Shown piece after piece: positions 1-10,181 of a DNA stretch of 64,000 nt. A program made the position numbers and the translations under genes. This DNA is from Mucilaginibacter sabulilitoris (GTDB taxonomy: Bacteria > Bacteroidota > Bacteroidia > Sphingobacteriales > Sphingobacteriaceae), in assembly GCF_034262375.1 (NCBI RefSeq), contig NZ_CP139558.1:4030001-4094000 (forward strand), read 5' to 3'. The notes under the pieces were generated by a model. That model did no database searches. It saw only the letters and a list, made by a program, of their open reading frames with translations, and was not told the origin of the DNA. The stretch's first letter is position 1. Each line of letters begins with the position of its first letter.

Positions 1-1812
1 GCCGATTTGCCTGGTAATACCACCCAGCAATTTGACTTTATTATACCTTACAACTTTTCAAGTGCTGATGTTAAGAACGCCATGACCCGGTGGGAAGGCT
101 CATCATGGGAAGTATATATACAAACGGTGGATAATCCAAATATTCCGCAGCTTGAGAAATATATTACCGGTGTTATGTTTCAGCATAATAAAGATAAAAT
201 CAGCACTTATTTTACTTTTCCGATGAATAAGTGGCACCTGTATAGCGATTTTAAAGATGGTAAGAACGTTGGCGGTATGATTGAGTACGTTCGTTTCTTT
301 ACTGTAATTGCCATCATAATATTGTTGATTGCCTGTGTTAATTTTATGAACCTTTCAACTGCCCGGTCAGAAAAACGGGCCAAAGAGGTGGGTATACGGA
401 AAACACTGGGCTCGGACAAAAAGCAACTGATATCACAATTCTTTTTAGAGTCGATGATATTGGTGCTTATTGCTTTTATATGTGCTATAATGGCGGTTTA
501 TCTGTTACTTCCATCATTTAACCTGTTGGTTGGTAAACAATTATATTTAAATATTTCGGAGCCGGTATTTTGGATGGGCGCAATTATTATCATCCTGTTT
601 ACCGGTGTAATAGCAGGCAGTTACCCTGCATTGTATTTATCGTCATTTAGCCCGGTGAAAGTGTTGAAAGGCACGTTTGTGGCAGGTAAGGGTGCAATAG
701 CACCGCGCAAAATATTGGTGGTGTTTCAATTTGTTGGATCAATTTTGCTGATCTCGGCTACTATTATTGTTTATCAGCAAATACAACATATTAAAGATCG
801 GAATATAGGATACAATCCAAACAACCTGATCATGACGCCATCTACAGCGGCAACTGATAAAAACTTTGCATCTATTAAAAACGATCTGCTGAAAACCGGG
901 CTTATCAAAAATGTTACCCGTACCTCATGGATGGTAACGGAAATATCCTGGAGATCGGGTCCACCGGATTGGGAGGGTAAGCCTGCAAATGCCAATATTA
1001 TATTTTCGAACATGACAGCTGACGTTGATTATGTTAAAACCATGGGTATTAAACTGCTGCAAGGACATGAATTTACAGGGATGCCATCTGATACTTCGGC
1101 TGTATTGTTGAATAAAGCGGCGGTTGAAGCCATGCAAATCAAAAAACCAATTGGTATGCAATTACGGTATGACAATCATAAATATACGGTAATTGGGGTA
1201 ACCGATAATGTGGTGATGTTATCGCCATACATGCCTGTTGATCCGATGATGGTTTTTTCCGATCATAACAATTCGGGTTATATAAACCTAAGGCTAAATA
1301 ATGACGTAAAACCCCAGCAAGCCATACAATTACTGCGAAATATTTACGCGAAATATAGTCCGGCTGATATTTTTGAATACCAGTTTGTGGATGATGAGTT
1401 TGGTAAAAAGTTTTTGACCGAAGAACTGATAAGCCGTATCACTAATATTTTTGCCGGCCTGGCTATTTTTATATGTTGTATAGGCTTAGCCGGTCTGGCA
1501 TCGTTCACCATCGAAAAACGTTTCAGGGAAATAGGGATACGCAAGGTTTTAGGAGCAACCATACAACAGTTATTGGTATTAATATCTACCGAATTTTTAA
1601 AATTAGTGCTGATAGCCTTTGTAATTGCAACGCCCCTGGCCTGGTGGTTAATGCATAACTGGCTTCAAAAATATACATACCATGTCAATATCAGCATATG
1701 GTTATTTGGGGTAGTGGGCATATTGATATTGCTGTTAACACTCATTGTAGTAAGCCTTAATACTATGAGGGCTGCAATGGCTAATCCGGTGAAGAGTTTA
1801 CGGAGTGAGTAG
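1..1812 (+). CDS. FtsX/MacB-type ABC transporter permease, 5' end outside window
   Basis: The reading frame is open from base 1, so the start lies upstream; the TTG at 7 is not a credible start. About 603 C-terminal residues are visible against 785-822 in the complete paralogues downstream, so roughly 190 residues (first membrane segment and part of the first periplasmic domain) are missing. Visible are the first FtsX domain with its cytoplasmic loop ARSEKRAKEVGIRKTLGS, a linker segment, a second periplasmic MacB_PCD-like domain, and a second FtsX domain with REIGIRKVLGA. The protein ends KSLRSE like most of the array. It belongs to the sub-lineage with a WHLYSDFKDG motif before the first FtsX domain, shared with the genes at 12648 and 17591. 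Expected role: inner-membrane permease of a MacB-like efflux or lipoprotein-handling machine; substrate unknown. Confidence 0.9.
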   Translation, partial: ADLPGNTTQQFDFIIPYNFSSADVKNAMTRWEGSSWEVYIQTVDNPNIPQLEKYITGVMFQHNKDKISTYFTFPMNKWHLYSDFKDGKNVGGMIEYVRFFTVIAIIILLIACVNFMNLSTARSEKRAKEVGIRKTLGSDKKQLISQFFLESMILVLIAFICAIMAVYLLLPSFNLLVGKQLYLNISEPVFWMGAIIIILFTGVIAGSYPALYLSSFSPVKVLKGTFVAGKGAIAPRKILVVFQFVGSILLISATIIVYQQIQHIKDRNIGYNPNNLIMTPSTAATDKNFASIKNDLLKTGLIKNVTRTSWMVTEISWRSGPPDWEGKPANANIIFSNMTADVDYVKTMGIKLLQGHEFTGMPSDTSAVLLNKAAVEAMQIKKPIGMQLRYDNHKYTVIGVTDNVVMLSPYMPVDPMMVFSDHNNSGYINLRLNNDVKPQQAIQLLRNIYAKYSPADIFEYQFVDDEFGKKFLTEELISRITNIFAGLAIFICCIGLAGLASFTIEKRFREIGIRKVLGATIQQLLVLISTEFLKLVLIAFVIATPLAWWLMHNWLQKYTYHVNISIWLFGVVGILILLLTLIVVSLNTMRAAMANPVKSLRSE

Positions 1813-1816
1813 TATT

Positions 1817-1872
1817 GGTGAGTGGTGAGTGGTGAGTGGTGAGTGGTGAGTGGTGAGTGGTGAGTGGTGAGT
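1817..1872. repeat. Heptanucleotide tandem repeat, 8 copies of GGTGAGT
   Basis: Eight perfect head-to-tail copies of GGTGAGT begin 4 bp after the stop codon of the preceding permease gene. The gene itself ends in AGT GAG TAG, one substitution away from the repeat unit, which suggests the array grew from the terminal Ser-Glu-stop codons. The copy number would change the spacing to the next gene without touching either reading frame. Related arrays lie at 17439-17529 and, degraded, at 19955-19993. Confidence 0.95.
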
Positions 1873-1876
1873 GAAA

Positions 1877-1906
1877 ATGCCCGGTAATTTAGAGTTTAAG
1901 ATTTAG
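1877..1906 (+). CDS. Candidate nine-codon mini-ORF in permease spacer
   Basis: ATG followed by eight codons and TAG encodes MPGNLEFKI. Mini-ORFs of the same length occur after the other two heptamer arrays (17534-17563 MPGNLVFRV; 19997-20026 MLNNLEIRI), each ending 13-27 bp before the next permease start. Differences between the copies are partly conservative, but shared ancestry of duplicated spacers would also explain the similarity. Translation is not shown. Confidence 0.25.
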   Translation: MPGNLEFKI

Positions 1907-1927
1907 ATTTTAGAATTTAAGAAAACC

Positions 1928-4396
1928 ATGATAAAAAATTATTTCAAAATTGCGTTTCGTAATTTTCGGAGGCATAAGCTTTTTACGTTTATTAATATTA
2001 TTGGTTTATCCATTGGTATCAGTTCGGCCCTTGTTATCTACCTTATTGTTCATTTTGATTTCACCTTTAACCAGTCTTTCCCTGATGGCGACCGCATTTA
2101 CAGGGTGGTTTCTAACTACACCTTTGCTGGCGAAGAAGCACACAACCGCGGGGTTTCTGGGCCCGTACCTGAGGCGGTAAGGACAGCAGTAAGCGGTGTC
2201 GAAATAACGGCTCCATTTTTTAACCTGTCGCAGCCTAATGTATTGATTCCAACAAAATCGGGCATGCCGGTTAAGTTCAAAATACAGGATAATGTGATAT
2301 TAACTGATAGCCGTTATTTTAATTTATTAAGCTACACCTGGCTCGCCGGTAATGTTAAAACCGCATTAAACGAACCCAACCAGGTGGTGCTCACTACAGA
2401 TCAGGCTAATAAATATTTCCCTAAAACGTCCTATAACCAAATGCTTGGCCGTGTGGTAACTTACGATACCGTGAACACAACGGTTACCGGCATTGTAGAA
2501 CCATTGAAGGGCAATACCGATTTTGCCTTTCACGATTTTATATCATATACCACGGCAAAGAACAATACGGCCCTTTCAGACGAGTTACGACTTGATAACT
2601 GGGGTGGCACAACCTCCGACTCACAGCTTTTTATTAAGCTTTCACCAAATACTACAGTAGCACATGTAGAAAAACAATTAAATGAATTGCTAAAAAAGCA
2701 TGATCCACCAAAGCCGTCGAATAAAGGCAATACCCGTAATTTCAGTTTACAACCACTAAACGATCTGCACTTTAATAATATATATGGCACATTTAATTCG
2801 GGCCGTACCGCTAATAAATCAACGCTATATGGGTTGTTGGCTATTGGATTGTTTCTCCTGATATTAGGATGTATTAACTTTATAAACTTAACAACGGCCC
2901 AATCCTCACAGCGGGCAAGGGAAATAGGTATTCGTAAAACAATGGGGAGTACACGCACCCAGTTAATTGTACAATTTTTAAGCGAAACCTTCCTGATTAC
3001 TACTATTGCAGTAATAATAGCAGTCTTGCTTGCTCCGGTGATATTGAAGCTTTTTGCCGATTTTATCCCGGAAGGTATAAGTGTAAATATTATTCAACAA
3101 CCTGGCCTGATGTTGTTCTTAGTAATACTCACCGTGGTGGTAACCCTGCTTTCCGGTTTCTATCCAGCTATGGTGTTATCCGGTTACCAGCCTGTTTTAG
3201 TGTTAAAAAATCAGGCCGTTAATAGCAACAGTAAAACAAGAACTGCCTTTTTACGAAAATCGTTAACAGTAGCCCAGTTTGTAATAGCCCAGTTTTTTAT
3301 AATGGCTACCGTATTGGTTAGCAAGCAGATTTATTATGTACTCCACAAAGATCTGGGCTTTAAAAAGGATGCTATTATCATTATAAACTCTCCGTGGAAA
3401 AACCGGACAGACAGCCGTAATCATGTGTTTATGAATAAGCTGCAGGCTATTCCGCAGGTAACAATGATAAGTGTTGGAAAAGACGCGCCATCATCCAATG
3501 GGAGCAATTCTACAGAAGCTACTTATAAAGACGGCAAAAAAGAGGTCAAGATAAACCTGGAATTAAAATTCGGCGATCAGCATTATATTGATGTGTATAA
3601 GATTAAACTGCTCGCTGGGCGTAATATACAAATAGCGGATACCGGCAGGGCATTCCTGATCAATAATACCTGTGCAAGAATATTTGGGTTTAAAAATCCG
3701 CAGGATGCTGTTGGTAAACAGATAGACAATTTCAACGGCGATAAAAAAATAGAGATCGTAGGCGTAGTGGCCGATTTTCATCACGAGTCGTTGCATTCGC
3801 CTATTAAACCTTTGGCTATTTTAACAAGTAATGAACACTATAATCATGGTACGTTTCATATCGCGTTAAAACCGCAATCGGCAAACGGGGGCGACTGGAA
3901 AAAAGCGATCAACAGCATGCAGCAAGCCTGGAAGGAAATATATCCGGATGATGATTTTGAATATCATTTTTTTGATGAAAACTTAGCACAGCTTTATGAT
4001 AGCGAGCAACATACTTCAACATTGCTCGCCTGGGCTACCGGACTATCTATATTTATTAGCTGCCTTGGCTTACTGGGATTGGCCATGTACACTACCAATT
4101 TGCGTACAAAAGAGATAGGCGTACGTAAGGTGTTGGGCGCATCGGTTGCCCAGATAGTTACCCTTTTATCTACCGAATTGGTGTTGTTAACTATATTGGC
4201 TTTTGTGTTGGTTACACCGCTGGCCTGGTATGCCATGAATAAATGGATGCAAAGCTTTGCCGACCGCACTACCATAAGCTGGTGGATATTTGCTTTAAGT
4301 GGTACAGGTATGCTGGTTGCGGCGTTAATTACATTAAGTTTTCAAACGGTTAAAGCCGCTATTGCCAACCCAGTTAACAGCCTGAGGAGTGAATAA
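1928..4396 (+). CDS. FtsX/MacB-type ABC transporter permease
   Basis: The 822-residue protein is the longest of the array. It starts MIKNYFKIAFRNFRRHK, the amphipathic N-terminus seen in most paralogues, followed by a membrane segment near residues 20-42. Then come a periplasmic MacB_PCD-like domain to about residue 280, three helices with the loop AQSSQRAREIGIRKTMGS, a second periplasmic domain, and a final FtsX domain with TKEIGVRKVLGAS. The NDLHFN motif before the first FtsX domain places it in a sub-lineage different from the preceding gene. The ATG at 1928 is preceded by an AT-rich spacer without a clear ribosome binding site, as is usual in this phylum. No ATPase is encoded next to it; the only one in the window is at 22687. 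Confidence 0.93.
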   Translation: MIKNYFKIAFRNFRRHKLFTFINIIGLSIGISSALVIYLIVHFDFTFNQSFPDGDRIYRVVSNYTFAGEEAHNRGVSGPVPEAVRTAVSGVEITAPFFNLSQPNVLIPTKSGMPVKFKIQDNVILTDSRYFNLLSYTWLAGNVKTALNEPNQVVLTTDQANKYFPKTSYNQMLGRVVTYDTVNTTVTGIVEPLKGNTDFAFHDFISYTTAKNNTALSDELRLDNWGGTTSDSQLFIKLSPNTTVAHVEKQLNELLKKHDPPKPSNKGNTRNFSLQPLNDLHFNNIYGTFNSGRTANKSTLYGLLAIGLFLLILGCINFINLTTAQSSQRAREIGIRKTMGSTRTQLIVQFLSETFLITTIAVIIAVLLAPVILKLFADFIPEGISVNIIQQPGLMLFLVILTVVVTLLSGFYPAMVLSGYQPVLVLKNQAVNSNSKTRTAFLRKSLTVAQFVIAQFFIMATVLVSKQIYYVLHKDLGFKKDAIIIINSPWKNRTDSRNHVFMNKLQAIPQVTMISVGKDAPSSNGSNSTEATYKDGKKEVKINLELKFGDQHYIDVYKIKLLAGRNIQIADTGRAFLINNTCARIFGFKNPQDAVGKQIDNFNGDKKIEIVGVVADFHHESLHSPIKPLAILTSNEHYNHGTFHIALKPQSANGGDWKKAINSMQQAWKEIYPDDDFEYHFFDENLAQLYDSEQHTSTLLAWATGLSIFISCLGLLGLAMYTTNLRTKEIGVRKVLGASVAQIVTLLSTELVLLTILAFVLVTPLAWYAMNKWMQSFADRTTISWWIFALSGTGMLVAALITLSFQTVKAAIANPVNSLRSE

Positions 4397-4470
4397 GCTA
4401 TTAAATGTTTTAACACAATTTAACTACTCATTTTAAGTAATTTAGCTATCATCGTATAAACAAAAGGTAT

Positions 4471-6870
4471 ATGATACATAATTACTTCAAAATAGCCTGG
4501 CGCAATTTACGGAAACATCAGTTTTATACGCTTATAAACGTATTTGGCTTGTCGTTAAGCATAGCTTGTGGTATTATCCTGTATCAGTTTATTACTTATC
4601 ACCTTAGTTTTGATACGTATCATCATGATGCCAAACAGCTTTATAAAATTGTAAACCAGGTACATTTTGATGATGGTGTAATATTATACGACCAGGGCGC
4701 TCCTATGGTTTTAGCGAGAGCGATAAAGACCGAACTTCCGCAGATCAAAGATGCCGGACTACTCATCAGGAAACAATCATTTACTATTGCCGTTTCGCAG
4801 AATGATGCTGCAGGCCGCAAATTATTTTATGAAAAAGAAAACGTTGGACTTGCCGATAAGCACTGGTTTAATATGCTTGACTATGCCTGGCTTCAGGGAA
4901 GTGCTACTAACGCGTTTAATGATCCGTACAATGCAGTTATTACGCATAAGCTGGCTCAAAAATACTTTGGTACAGATGATGTAATGGGCAGGGTTATCCG
5001 CCTGAACAACAAGTACAACTTTAAGATAACCGGTGTACTAAAGGACAATGTTAGCAATACCGACTTTAAATGCGATATGTTTCTATCGCAAAGCTTCCTG
5101 AAAATTTTATATCCTGATATTCAAAAAGATTGGCAGGAAAACTGGGCGTTTTCTGATTCGCGGAATGTGCTGTTTTTGTCGCTCCCCCCAAACTTATCTC
5201 CTAAAACGGTTGAAGCGGCAATTACCAAAGCCGCTGGAAAAGAGATCTCAAAGTCGTACAAGTTTTTACTACAACCCTTAAATGAGGTACACTTTGACGG
5301 CCGGTACAGCGGAGTGATACAAAAATCATTACTGGTTACGCTGGGCATTGTAGGTTTATTATTGATTGTAATAGCCTGTGTTAATTTTGTTAACATGGCT
5401 ACAGCCCAAAGCTTTAAACGTGCCAAAGAAATAGGAACACGCAAGGTTTTAGGCGGCACACCAACATCAATATTTTTTCAGTTCATTGCCGAAACTTTCC
5501 TTATTGTTTTATTTGCCGGTTTGCTGGCCATGCTGTTTGTATTCCTGTTTTTACCGGTGTTAAATTCATGGCTCCAAACCATGCTTACTTTCAGCTTGGT
5601 AAATGATTGGAAACTGTTTGGTTTTATAGGCATAATGATGATAATGATCACTATGGCGGCTGGTTTTTACCCGGCCCTGATTTTGAGTGGGTTTAAACCG
5701 GTAAACGCGTTAAAAAACCAGGTGGGTAATCAGTCACAATCAACTGGGTTTAGCCGCAAAAGCCTTATCGTAATTCAAAATATTATTGCGCAGGTGCTTA
5801 TCATCGGCACCATTATCATTACCATGCAGGTAAGGTATCTGAAAACCGCAGACCTCGGGTATAACAAAACAGGTGTTATAATGCTGCCATTGCCCGATTT
5901 TGATAAGGGAAAAACCGATTTTTTGCGTAACCGGTTATTGGCAAATCCGGGGATCAATGCGGTTTCGTATTGTTACAGGGCGCCATCGTCAACGGCAGAT
6001 AAAGGCGGTTCTATCAAATATGATGGCCGCGACTGGGAGAAATTTGTTGGACGTACCATTATGGGTGACGCCGGTTATGCCAAAACATTTGGTCTGAACA
6101 TCATTGCGGGCAGAAACATAGCCGAAAGCGATACCGCAATGGAATATTTGATTAACGAAAAATTAATGCACAAGCTGGGGATCAATGATCTGCAGCAGGT
6201 TATCGGGCGTAAATTTACGGCAGGCGATCTGTCTAATAACGCGGGCACAATAGTGGGGGTTGTGAAAGATTTTAATGCAAAATCATTGTATACACCAATT
6301 GAGGCAGAGTACATCAGTACTTTCCGGTCAGCCTATCAGTATATCGGGGTACGGATAAATATGAAAAACCAGTCGGCCGCAATGGCGCAGATACAAAAGA
6401 CATGGCAGTCGGTTTTTCCGGATAATGTATTTGAATACCATTTTCTGGATGAACAGATAGCAGACTTTTATTAAAAAGAAGAACTGCTGAACAAACTTAT
6501 TACATCAAGCGCTATTATAGCCATTTTTATAAGTTGCCTGGGTTTACTCGGTCTCATATCATTATTGACGCTGCAACGTACAAAAGAGATAGGCATAAGA
6601 AAGGTGCTGGGAGCGTCAATAACCAATATTACCACATTATTATCGGCCGATTTTTTAAAATTAGTGTTGATTGCGGTAATTATAGCATCTCCGCTCGCAT
6701 GGTTCATGATGAGTAAGTACCTGCAGAATTTTGCTTACCGAATTGACATCCAGTGGTGGATATTTGCCGTTACCGCTGCTATCGCTTTACTAATTGCTTT
6801 TGTAACCGTTAGTTTTCAGTCTGTAAAGGCGGCTATGGCTAATCCAATAAATAGCCTGCGGAACGAATAA
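4471..6870 (+). pseudogene. FtsX/MacB-type ABC permease interrupted by an in-frame TAA
   Basis: From ATG 4471 the frame runs 667 codons to TAA at 6472-6474, then continues in the same frame to TAA at 6868-6870. Together this makes an 800-codon gene, the normal length for this family. The stop falls right after the conserved IADFY, where paralogues have a Lys or Glu codon (NFYKQE, KFYEMD), so a single change of AAA or GAA to TAA explains it. The truncated product would lack the last three membrane helices and the TKEIGIRKVLGAS loop. The downstream sequence is otherwise intact, so the lesion looks recent; readthrough or a sequencing error remain possible. A TTG-initiated ORF at 6565 is only the orphaned 3' part. 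Confidence 0.85.
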
Positions 6871-7094
6871 CCTGTAAAAAATATGTAAACCTGTAATTAA
6901 GATTATACAAGTTACAGGCAATATCTCATTATGTTTGCTTATTAGATAATATAACAATAGAATTGTGACATTAACATGAGTTAAAGCCGGTTATAATCAT
7001 AATTCCTGCCCCCGGAATGATTGGTGCAGTGTGTAAGAGTTAATTATGGCTTGGTTTTCAAATTAAAATTAACCTAATCATTAACACAATTGCT

Positions 7095-7505
7095 ATGAGA
7101 TCTGAAATTTACAATTTAATGCTCCCCTTACTTGACGACCCCAGCGGAATGTACGCTATGGACGATTTGAATGCTTATGTAGATAAGATCATGCAAAAAG
7201 CTTGTGTAATTTCGGTAATGGAGGAAGGGGTATTGCAGGGATTTTTAGCATATTATGCCAATGACCATGTAAATAAAGTTGCATTTTTATCAATGGTTGT
7301 GATTTCGCCATCCGTACGAAAAATGGGATATGGCAGAAGGCTGGTTGACTTTTTTATTGCCGACCTGGTACTTAAAGGGTTTAAGAAATGCCTTACTGAA
7401 GTAAGAGAAGACAATATAAAAGCCCAAAATATATGTAAGCGGGTTGGTTTTTCCTGTATAGGAAAAAAGGACAAATACCTGGTTATGGAGAAAATGTTAT
7501 CGTGA
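7095..7505 (+). CDS. GNAT family N-acetyltransferase
   Basis: The 136-residue protein has a GNAT fold. The acetyl-CoA pyrophosphate-binding motif is visible as VVISPSVRKMGYGRRLVDFF near residues 72-91 (R-x-x-G-x-G), followed by the alpha4/beta5 region with NIKAQNICKRVGFSCIGKK. The substrate cannot be told; similar stand-alone acetyltransferases occur near surface-polysaccharide genes. It sits alone between the third and fourth permease genes with 224 and 221 bp of noncoding sequence around it, so it is probably a separate transcription unit. An imperfect CCTGTAA / TTACAGG inverted repeat at 6890-6918 lies upstream of it. Confidence 0.85.
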   Translation: MRSEIYNLMLPLLDDPSGMYAMDDLNAYVDKIMQKACVISVMEEGVLQGFLAYYANDHVNKVAFLSMVVISPSVRKMGYGRRLVDFFIADLVLKGFKKCLTEVREDNIKAQNICKRVGFSCIGKKDKYLVMEKMLS

Positions 7506-7594
7506 ACTTTTACCAGTCCTTTGCAACCATTGTTTAATATTCTAATTAATTCTGTACCAGCTTTATTGCGTACAATTAAACTCTTTAAAACACT

Positions 7595-7692
7595 GTATCA
7601 TAACCGTACACATAGTGTTACGGTTGCGTACATGTTCTCTGTATGATTTTATATCAGTTAATTGATTTTCAGATAATTATGTTTTTGGTATA
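7595..7692 (+). promoter_or_regulatory. Putative regulated promoter element, copy 1
   Basis: A 15-bp block GTATCATAACCGTAC at 7595-7609 is followed by TGTTAC at 7616 and GCGTACA at 7626, and then TTTGGTATA at 7684-7692. The same blocks occur in the same order upstream of the ATPase gene at 22508-22606. The distance from the first block to TTTGGTATA is 89 bp here and 90 bp there. AACCGTACAC and GTGTTACGGTT form an imperfect inverted repeat with one extra base. TTGGTATA resembles a sigma-54 -24 element, but no proper -12 GC follows at the right spacing, so the sigma factor is open. Confidence 0.6.
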
Positions 7693-7726
7693 GGTTTTAG
7701 CCCGGTATGCTGATAACCTTAAAGAT

Positions 7727-10144
7727 ATGCTGAAAAATTATTTAAAAATAGCCTGGCGAAATATAATACGTCATAAAGGGTACTCCATTATTAATGTAGC
7801 CGGCTTAACTTTAGGGATTGCAGCTTGCCTGCTCATATTTATCATTATTAAATATGAATTAAGCTTTGATACCGCCCAACCTAATTTTAAGAACATATAC
7901 CATGTAGTAATCCAGCAAATTCATGAGGATGGATTGCATTATACACCGGGTGTACCAGCGCCTGCAACAGATGCCCTCCGGGTTGATTTTCCACAGGCTA
8001 AGGTGGCGGCTTTAAATTCCAGTTATGGCAGCCAGATCACCGTGCCAGATAACAACACAGGCAATAGTACAAGCGATAAAAAGTTCACGGAAGATGTAGG
8101 TCTGGTTTTTATTGAGCCGCAATTTTTTGACATTTTTAGCTTTAAATGGCTGGCGGGTAATCCGGCTGTTTTAGCGGAGCCTAATATGGTAGTAATTAAT
8201 AAAAGTACCGCCATAAAGTATTTTAACAACTGGAACGATGTTACCGGGAAAATCCTGAAAATGGACAACCTGATAAACCTGAAGGTAGCCGGCGTTGTTG
8301 ATGACGCGCCGGCGAACAGCGATTTTCCATTTAAAGTAATGGTATCGTACATTACCTGGAAACAACACCCCAAAGAGTATGATTATGAAAACGACTGGGG
8401 ATCTATAAGCAGCAGTCACCAGGTATATATGTTGTTCCCCAACACCGGTGTAAATAATATCAATAAACAACTCGTTGCATTTACCAACAAGCATTACGAA
8501 ACCGGAACCAAACGCCGGGTAATTTTTGCCCAGCCTTTGTCGCAAATGCATTTTGACACGCGCTTTGGTAACACCATCGGCGATCATCAAATGAGCATGG
8601 CTACTTTACGCACCCTGTCATTTATTGCGGTGTTGATCATTATCATGGCTTCTATCAACTTTATAAACCTTGCAACGGCACAATCTGTTGGGCGGTCAAA
8701 GGAAGTGGGTATACGCAAAGTGTTGGGAAGCACCCGAAATCAACTGGTAATGCAGGTAATGGGTGAAACCGCCATCATTGTAACAGGAGCGGTTTTGCTG
8801 GCGGTTTTGGTAGCCAAAATAGCCATACCTTATTTAAAAAATATTGCCAGCGTGCCAGATAATATCAATTTGTTAAACACAGATAGCATATTGTTTTTAG
8901 CAGCGGTAACTTTTGTGGTGATACTGTTGTCTGGTATTTATCCGGCTTTAATAGTATCGGGTTTTAAACCGGTGCTGGCCCTTAAAAATAAAATCACTGC
9001 CGCCTCCATAGGCGGTATACCATTACGCAGGGTGCTGGTTATCGCTCAGTTTGCTATATCTCAATTGCTTATTATTGGTACCATTGTGGCTGTAAGCCAG
9101 ATGGATTATGTGAACAAGGCCGATCTGGGTTTTAATAAAAACGCCGTACTGGTTATACCAGGTTATACCGATAGCCTGAGCCTGCGTAAAATGGATTCAT
9201 TTAAGCAGCGTGTATTGCAAAATGCGCAGGTACAATCGGTAAGTTTTTCGTCAGATGCGCCATCATCTGATAATAACTCGTCGATGAATTTTTACTTTAA
9301 CCATTCTACTAAAGATCCGGGTTTCAATACCTATTTAAAATATGGCGATGCAGATTATTTTAAAACCTTTCAACTCCATTTTGTAGCTGGAAAGGGATAT
9401 GACGTAAGTGATACCGCCCGTCAGGTAGTAGTTAATGAAACATTTATTCACAAATTAAATATTCTGAACGCACAGGATGCCATAGGAAAAACCGTTCGTT
9501 TGGGTACGGAAGCAACATTGCCTATTAGCGGAGTGGTTAAAGATTTCAAGACTAACTCGCTGCGCGAAACGGTAAAGCCAATTGTGATATCGGCCCACAA
9601 AGCATATGAATCGCATGTAGCCATCAAAATAAGAACCAACAACCTCTCCAAAACCGTTGCCGAATTGCAAAAGATGTGGGAAAATACTTATCCGGAATAT
9701 GCCTATAACGGGTATTTTCTTGATCAGAACATAGCCAATTTTTATAAGCAGGAAAATCAGATGGCATTGGTTTATAAAATATTTGCAGGTATAGCCATCT
9801 TTATCTCGTGTCTGGGTTTATATGGCCTGGTATCATTTATGGCGGTACAACGTACCAAAGAGGTAGGTATCCGTAAAGTTCTGGGCGCATCGGTTAGCAG
9901 TATTGTCTACTTGTTCTCTAAAGAGTTTATGGTGCTTATAACCATATCATTTGTTATAGCTGTGCCTACCGCCTGGTACCTGATGACCGGTTGGCTGCAA
10001 AATTTTGCATATCGCATTTCCTTAAGTATATGGGTGTTTGTACTGGCCATAGTAACATCTGTAATTATTGCGTGGATAACAGTGGGTTATAAGGCAATAA
10101 AAGCAGCGTTGGCAAACCCGGTAAATAGTTTGCGGAACGAATAA
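7727..10144 (+). CDS. FtsX/MacB-type ABC transporter permease
   Basis: This 805-residue permease is the first gene behind the putative regulated promoter at 7595-7692. It starts MLKNYLKIAWRNIIRHKGY with a first membrane segment around residues 20-42, and has the loops AQSVGRSKEVGIRKVLGS (first FtsX domain) and VQRTKEVGIRKVLGAS (second). The ending NSLRNE is shared with the interrupted gene at 4471, and both have the L-S-F-D motif after the first helix. This groups it with the genes at 4471 and 15069. The two periplasmic domains flanking the central helices are intact. The next permease starts 37 bp downstream, so they are probably cotranscribed. Confidence 0.93.
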   Translation: MLKNYLKIAWRNIIRHKGYSIINVAGLTLGIAACLLIFIIIKYELSFDTAQPNFKNIYHVVIQQIHEDGLHYTPGVPAPATDALRVDFPQAKVAALNSSYGSQITVPDNNTGNSTSDKKFTEDVGLVFIEPQFFDIFSFKWLAGNPAVLAEPNMVVINKSTAIKYFNNWNDVTGKILKMDNLINLKVAGVVDDAPANSDFPFKVMVSYITWKQHPKEYDYENDWGSISSSHQVYMLFPNTGVNNINKQLVAFTNKHYETGTKRRVIFAQPLSQMHFDTRFGNTIGDHQMSMATLRTLSFIAVLIIIMASINFINLATAQSVGRSKEVGIRKVLGSTRNQLVMQVMGETAIIVTGAVLLAVLVAKIAIPYLKNIASVPDNINLLNTDSILFLAAVTFVVILLSGIYPALIVSGFKPVLALKNKITAASIGGIPLRRVLVIAQFAISQLLIIGTIVAVSQMDYVNKADLGFNKNAVLVIPGYTDSLSLRKMDSFKQRVLQNAQVQSVSFSSDAPSSDNNSSMNFYFNHSTKDPGFNTYLKYGDADYFKTFQLHFVAGKGYDVSDTARQVVVNETFIHKLNILNAQDAIGKTVRLGTEATLPISGVVKDFKTNSLRETVKPIVISAHKAYESHVAIKIRTNNLSKTVAELQKMWENTYPEYAYNGYFLDQNIANFYKQENQMALVYKIFAGIAIFISCLGLYGLVSFMAVQRTKEVGIRKVLGASVSSIVYLFSKEFMVLITISFVIAVPTAWYLMTGWLQNFAYRISLSIWVFVLAIVTSVIIAWITVGYKAIKAALANPVNSLRNE

Positions 10145-10181
10145 GGTTTATACCACAGATATAATCTAAAACACAATAGTC

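Noticed and set aside
2530..2958. Open frame of 142 codons on the - strand inside a permease gene
   Set aside because: It lies wholly within a convincing permease coding region, and similar antisense frames recur at the same place in the paralogues (for example 5121-5459 and 10892-11242), which follows from the conserved FtsX codons, not from a real gene.
6565..6870. Separate small permease-like gene with TTG start
   Set aside because: It is in the same frame as the gene ending at 6474 and continues its sequence after a single TAA, so it is the 3' part of one interrupted gene.
7684..7708. Firm call of a sigma-54 promoter
   Set aside because: TTGGTATA fits the -24 half, but GC follows at the wrong distance here and is absent in the copy at 22598, so the sigma factor is left open.
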